A stretch of 6,798 nucleotides of DNA. Origin: Sulfolobus sp. UBA167. GTDB taxonomy: Archaea > Thermoproteota > Thermoprotei_A > Sulfolobales > Sulfolobaceae. The notes below the pieces were generated by a model, which worked only from the letters and a program-made list of their open reading frames with translations, was not told the DNA's origin and did not search any database. Positions within the stretch are counted from its first letter, which is position 1, and each line of letters begins with the position of its first letter. The position numbers and the translations under genes are program-made. The stretch lies in assembly GCA_002495845.1 (NCBI GenBank), contig DAHF01000124.1, positions 187 to 6,984 on the forward strand, given 5' to 3'. Shown here piece by piece: positions 4,715 to 6,798 of the stretch.

Positions 4715-5838
4715 GAAAGGAAATCAGATTATCACCGGTGGAGCTAGGGTCGCAGACGGCGAAGAAGGTTGAGATAAACCTAGCCAGCGGAAACCCCGAC
4801 CCTGCGGTAATGCCAGTGAAGGAAATAGAGGAGGCTTATAACGAAGTTATAGAGAATATTGGCTTCAAGTCCCTCGTTTATCCTGGGGCTGGGGGACAGG
4901 AAGAACTGATAGAGAGCATAAATAAGCACTTCACTCCTTTGTTGGACCTTGTAACGAGAGATGACATGACAGTCGTGACCAGCGGGGCTCAACACGCAAT
5001 GGAGTTGATCTCAAAGTACTTCCTCGAGAACGACGTCATAGGGGTGGAAAACCCCACCTTCGTGGAGACCTTCAACGCCATGAAGCTTAGGGCTTCGGTC
5101 TCCCTCCCCTTCGACGTGAAGGAGGACGGAATAGACGTAGACATGGTAAGGAACCTGACCAAAGTAACGAAAGTGAAGCTACTCTACGTAATACCCAACT
5201 GCCACAACCCTGCAGGAGTTACTATGTCCGCGGAGAAAAGGAAGGAGATAGCCGAGCTAGCCCATGAGAACGACTTCTTCGTAATAGAGGATGACCCATA
5301 TAGACCTATAGCGGGTAAAGTCCCTCCTCCAATTAAGAACTTCGATAACTGGGGGAAAGTAATATACGTAGGTAGCTTCAGCAAGATCCTAGCTCCCGGG
5401 CTCAGGGTGGGATTCGCAATAGGGGACAGGAAGATCATGGAAAAGATAATGCTCCTGGAACAGCTTGACTTCTCAACCTCCACGATAAACCAGTACGTTG
5501 TATCACTTTTGCTCAAAAAAGGGGTAATAAAGACTTTGTCCTCCAGGATGAGCGAGCATTACTCCAACAAGATGAAAGTCCTGACCGATTCCTTAACGGA
5601 GAACGGCTTCGATTCGTTCAATAGACCGTCATGCGGTTTCTTCCTCCTCGTGGACTTGAAGAAGGACAGTTTTTCCGTCTTCAAGGAAGCTGTGAAGAGA
5701 GGGCTCAGTTTCGTACCGGCTAAGCCTTTCTTCCTGCGGGGAGGAGATACGATGGCTAGGCTAAGCGTAACTAACGCAAAAGAAGAAGATATAAGAAGAG
5801 GAGTTGAAATCCTGAGAAACAGCGTCAACCAGTTATGA
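4699..5838 (+). CDS. PLP-dependent class I/II aminotransferase (2-aminoadipate/LysN-like subgroup)
   Basis: The 379-aa fold-type I aminotransferase swaps an amino group between an amino acid and a 2-keto acid. Motifs run in family order: YPGAGGQEEL (61-70), TSGAQHAMELISK (94-106), ENPTF (117-121), IPNCHNPAGVTMS (165-177) with cofactor-binding Asn170, IEDDPYRPI (196-204) with Asp199 and Tyr201, GSFSKILAPGLRVGF (225-239) with Schiff-base Lys229 and phosphate-binding Arg236, and ARLSV with substrate-carboxylate Arg354. IEDDPY and GSFSKILAPGLR are typical of the aminoadipate/aromatic/MocR-related subgroup, and no N-terminal DNA-binding domain is present, so this is a stand-alone enzyme. The start overlaps the preceding gene by 16 nt with a good Shine-Dalgarno site. 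The 3' end overlaps the converging gene by 14 nt. The substrate is unknown; the partner gene suggests one whose keto product can cyclise or be reductively aminated. Confidence 0.92.
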   Translation: MASRIGKEIRLSPVELGSQTAKKVEINLASGNPDPAVMPVKEIEEAYNEVIENIGFKSLVYPGAGGQEELIESINKHFTPLLDLVTRDDMTVVTSGAQHAMELISKYFLENDVIGVENPTFVETFNAMKLRASVSLPFDVKEDGIDVDMVRNLTKVTKVKLLYVIPNCHNPAGVTMSAEKRKEIAELAHENDFFVIEDDPYRPIAGKVPPPIKNFDNWGKVIYVGSFSKILAPGLRVGFAIGDRKIMEKIMLLEQLDFSTSTINQYVVSLLLKKGVIKTLSSRMSEHYSNKMKVLTDSLTENGFDSFNRPSCGFFLLVDLKKDSFSVFKEAVKRGLSFVPAKPFFLRGGDTMARLSVTNAKEEDIRRGVEILRNSVNQL

Positions 5839-6187
5839 CTTCTTCCGCATCCCTCACGAAGGATTTTACCTTCTCCTCGTAAACTGCTAGGTCCTCCTCC
5901 GAGAGGTTCTCTGAAATGTAACCGTCATAATGAAGTTTCAAAGCTACATCATAGGCCTCTTGGACCCAGTCCCCAAGTATATCGGATAAAACTCTCACTG
6001 CCTCGTCCCTGGGTTTGTCTATGTGGAAGTAGTACTGAAGCATCTTTATGGAACTACTGACGGACTCGTACAGAAGCTCACACCTAGTGGGTATTTCCTC
6101 ACTGCTCTTGGAGAGGTCGAGGTACATGTCAGAGGTGTTCATGAAGTACGAGAAGAATTGGTTTTGAGTTAAGGGTTTTGACTCCAC
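5825..6187 (-). CDS. Small helical protein resembling PaREP1/HEPN-like archaeal family
   Basis: The 120-aa product is predicted to be almost all helical, with no membrane segment. The segment ILGDWVQEAYDVALKLHYDGYISENLSEEDL (about 70-100), followed by a helix to about 115, resembles the ending of PaREP1-type proteins, where an A..LH..GF.E..L pattern is common. An earlier helix (about 35-53) would fit the first part of a HEPN-like bundle. The HEPN RNase signature Rx4-6H is not evident, so no nuclease activity is claimed. The start is the GTG at 6187, chosen because a TATA element (6211-6219) is centred about 28 nt upstream and no upstream ATG fits; an internal ATG at codon 16 is the alternative. 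It diverges from the membrane protein gene across 53 nt and converges on the aminotransferase gene with a 14-nt overlap. Family assignment is tentative. Confidence 0.72.
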   Translation of the reverse strand: MESKPLTQNQFFSYFMNTSDMYLDLSKSSEEIPTRCELLYESVSSSIKMLQYYFHIDKPRDEAVRVLSDILGDWVQEAYDVALKLHYDGYISENLSEEDLAVYEEKVKSFVRDAEEVITG

Positions 6188-6210
6188 GAAGATAATGTTG
6201 ATATGAAACT

Positions 6211-6219
6211 CTTTAAATA
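6211..6219. promoter_or_regulatory. Symmetric TATA element shared by divergent GTG- and ATG-start genes
   Basis: CTTTAAATA reads as TATTTAAAG on the other strand. Its centre is about 25 nt from the ATG at 6241 and about 28 nt from the GTG at 6187, giving leaderless spacing in both directions. BRE-like purine blocks flank both sides: GAAACT before it on the plus strand and AAAGGAAGG on the minus strand. It is the only good TATA match in the 53-nt gap. Confidence 0.6.
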
Positions 6220-6240
6220 CCTTCCTTTCGATATTACGCT

Positions 6241-6627
6241 ATGTGGTTAAACCTCCTTAAAATAGGCCTACTGGGCTCTGCAGTAGTCCTAGGTATAGGC
6301 GGGATACTTTTACTCCGCGTTGTTCCTCCTCTCATCTCTGCAGGAACAGGGATAGCTATAGCTGTCTTAATTTCTCTCTTCCTATTAGCTCAGAGGAGGT
6401 ACGTTCCCTTGATCTCAGTCCTGATAGGAGGATTGGAAATAGCTACTTCTGCCCTCTCAGGCGCGCACGAGGAAGCGCTTGCGGAGTTCGGGTCTTCATA
6501 TTTCATTTCCGCGTTAGACGTGCTTATGATCCTAGGTTTCTACATCTTTCCGTCGCTTACCGTAATAGGAGGCGTAATGACAGAGAGAAATAGAAAAAGC
6601 AAGGTACATAAATCATTCCATGCTTAG
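6241..6627 (+). CDS. Hypothetical membrane protein with about four transmembrane helices
   Basis: I do not recognise the family. The 128-aa product is strongly hydrophobic with likely membrane helices at about 5-28, 30-50, 55-73 and 88-113, and a short acidic loop (HEEALAEF, 76-83) between the last two. The C-terminal tail (TERNRKSKVHKSFHA) is basic and so probably cytoplasmic, which would also place the N-terminus inside. There are no obvious catalytic or metal-binding motifs. The ATG is about 25 nt from the shared TATA element, and coding ends just before a short inverted repeat. It could be a small transporter subunit or a structural membrane protein; nothing in the sequence decides this. 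The divergent small helical gene may be co-regulated with it through the shared promoter. Confidence 0.78.
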   Translation: MWLNLLKIGLLGSAVVLGIGGILLLRVVPPLISAGTGIAIAVLISLFLLAQRRYVPLISVLIGGLEIATSALSGAHEEALAEFGSSYFISALDVLMILGFYIFPSLTVIGGVMTERNRKSKVHKSFHA

Positions 6628-6642
6628 AGGAAGAATCTTCCT
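6628..6642 (+). terminator. Short inverted repeat directly after the membrane protein stop codon
   Basis: AGGAAGA-A-TCTTCCT is a perfect 7-bp inverted repeat with a one-base centre, starting at the base after the TAG. A real RNA hairpin would need a loop of at least 3 nt, leaving 6 bp. No clear T-run follows, so it may be a terminator aid, a regulator site or chance. Confidence 0.3.
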
Positions 6643-6678
6643 TGAAACTACTTTATGTATGATGCACTGAGGCCCGGC

Positions 6679-6699
6679 GCACAGTTTTAAATGCACAGT
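6679..6699 (+). promoter_or_regulatory. Promoter of the last gene, with a GCACAGT direct repeat around the TATA box
   Basis: GCACAGT occurs at 6679-6685 and 6693-6699, 14 nt apart, on both sides of the TATA-like TTTTAAAT (6685-6692). That TATA is centred about 29 nt before the ATG at 6717, giving leaderless spacing. A second CTTTTAAAC (6702-6710) lies too close to the ATG to drive it. The repeats could be a regulator site or a small local duplication of the promoter. Confidence 0.45.
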
Positions 6700-6716
6700 C
6701 TCTTTTAAACCTGCGT

Positions 6717-6798
6717 ATGGAGTTAATAGATCCCAACGCCAGAATAGCAGACCTAGTAGGGCTCTTGATGGTCCTCAACAATAATTACGGTGGAAAGG
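6717..6798 (+). CDS. Start of a gene resembling the AAA-associated C-terminal domain (partial)
   Basis: The frame is open from the ATG at 6717 to the end of the window, giving 27 codons beginning MELIDPNARIADLVGLL. The pattern of an acidic start, R-I-A-D-L-V-G-L-L, then an asparagine-rich turn resembles the AAA-associated C-terminal domain, known fused to NitT/TauT-type ABC ATPases and also as stand-alone archaeal proteins. If so, this would be the stand-alone form, since the domain begins right at the start codon. Support is a TATA box about 29 nt upstream. The fragment is short, so the family call is tentative. Confidence 0.55.
   Translation, partial: MELIDPNARIADLVGLLMVLNNNYGGK

Noticed and set aside
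5184..5516. Minus-strand ORF of 110 codons opposite the aminotransferase.
   Set aside because: It is the antisense of conserved aminotransferase motifs, including the active-site lysine, and is clearly a shadow.

Overview
The window looks like chromosomal DNA from a thermoacidophilic crenarchaeon of the Sulfolobales. The evidence is archaeal-type proteins (an MCT-1/Tma20-like PUA protein, a soluble dolichol-phosphate sugar synthase, a winged-helix plus coiled-coil regulator), AT-rich intergenic DNA between coding DNA of moderate GC, and TATA boxes about 24-31 nt upstream of start codons, the spacing expected for leaderless archaeal mRNAs. Genus is not resolved; a moderate-GC genus such as Metallosphaera would fit, but this is a guess. 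No rRNA, tRNA, CRISPR array or complete insertion sequence was seen.

Layout. (1) Positions 1-1265, minus strand: a 246-aa protein of unknown function (483-1223), followed downstream by a second, broken copy of the same gene (1-319, cut by the window edge). The copy has at least two frameshifts and a recognisable but decayed promoter. (2) Positions 1266-1692: about 430 nt of very AT-rich DNA with no convincing gene. It ends in a nested inverted repeat (1638-1686) whose centre holds the likely TATA box of the next gene. (3) Positions 1693-3413, plus strand: a tight three-gene run encoding a small M48 membrane metalloprotease, an MCT-1/Tma20-like PUA protein and a DPM1-type glycosyltransferase. 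(4) Positions 3379-3708, minus strand: a winged-helix/coiled-coil regulator. It overlaps the glycosyltransferase tail to tail and diverges from (5) positions 3761-5838, plus strand: an ornithine cyclodeaminase/mu-crystallin family protein overlapping a PLP aminotransferase. (6) Positions 5825-6187, minus strand: a small helical PaREP1/HEPN-like protein, diverging from (7) positions 6241-6627, plus strand: a four-helix membrane protein. (8) From 6717: the start of a gene resembling the AAA-associated C-terminal domain, cut by the window end.

How the parts may work together. The aminotransferase and cyclodeaminase-family reductase are probably co-translated and may act in series on an amino acid/keto acid or cyclic imine; the divergent winged-helix protein is the natural candidate regulator. 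The protease, PUA protein and glycosyltransferase suggest a membrane-quality-control, translation and glycosylation cluster, though only gene order supports this. The most striking non-coding signals are the palindrome wrapped around the protease TATA box and two divergent gene pairs, each about 52 nt apart and each with a single near-symmetric TATA element placed to serve both directions. Nothing here clearly amounts to a new multi-gene system.
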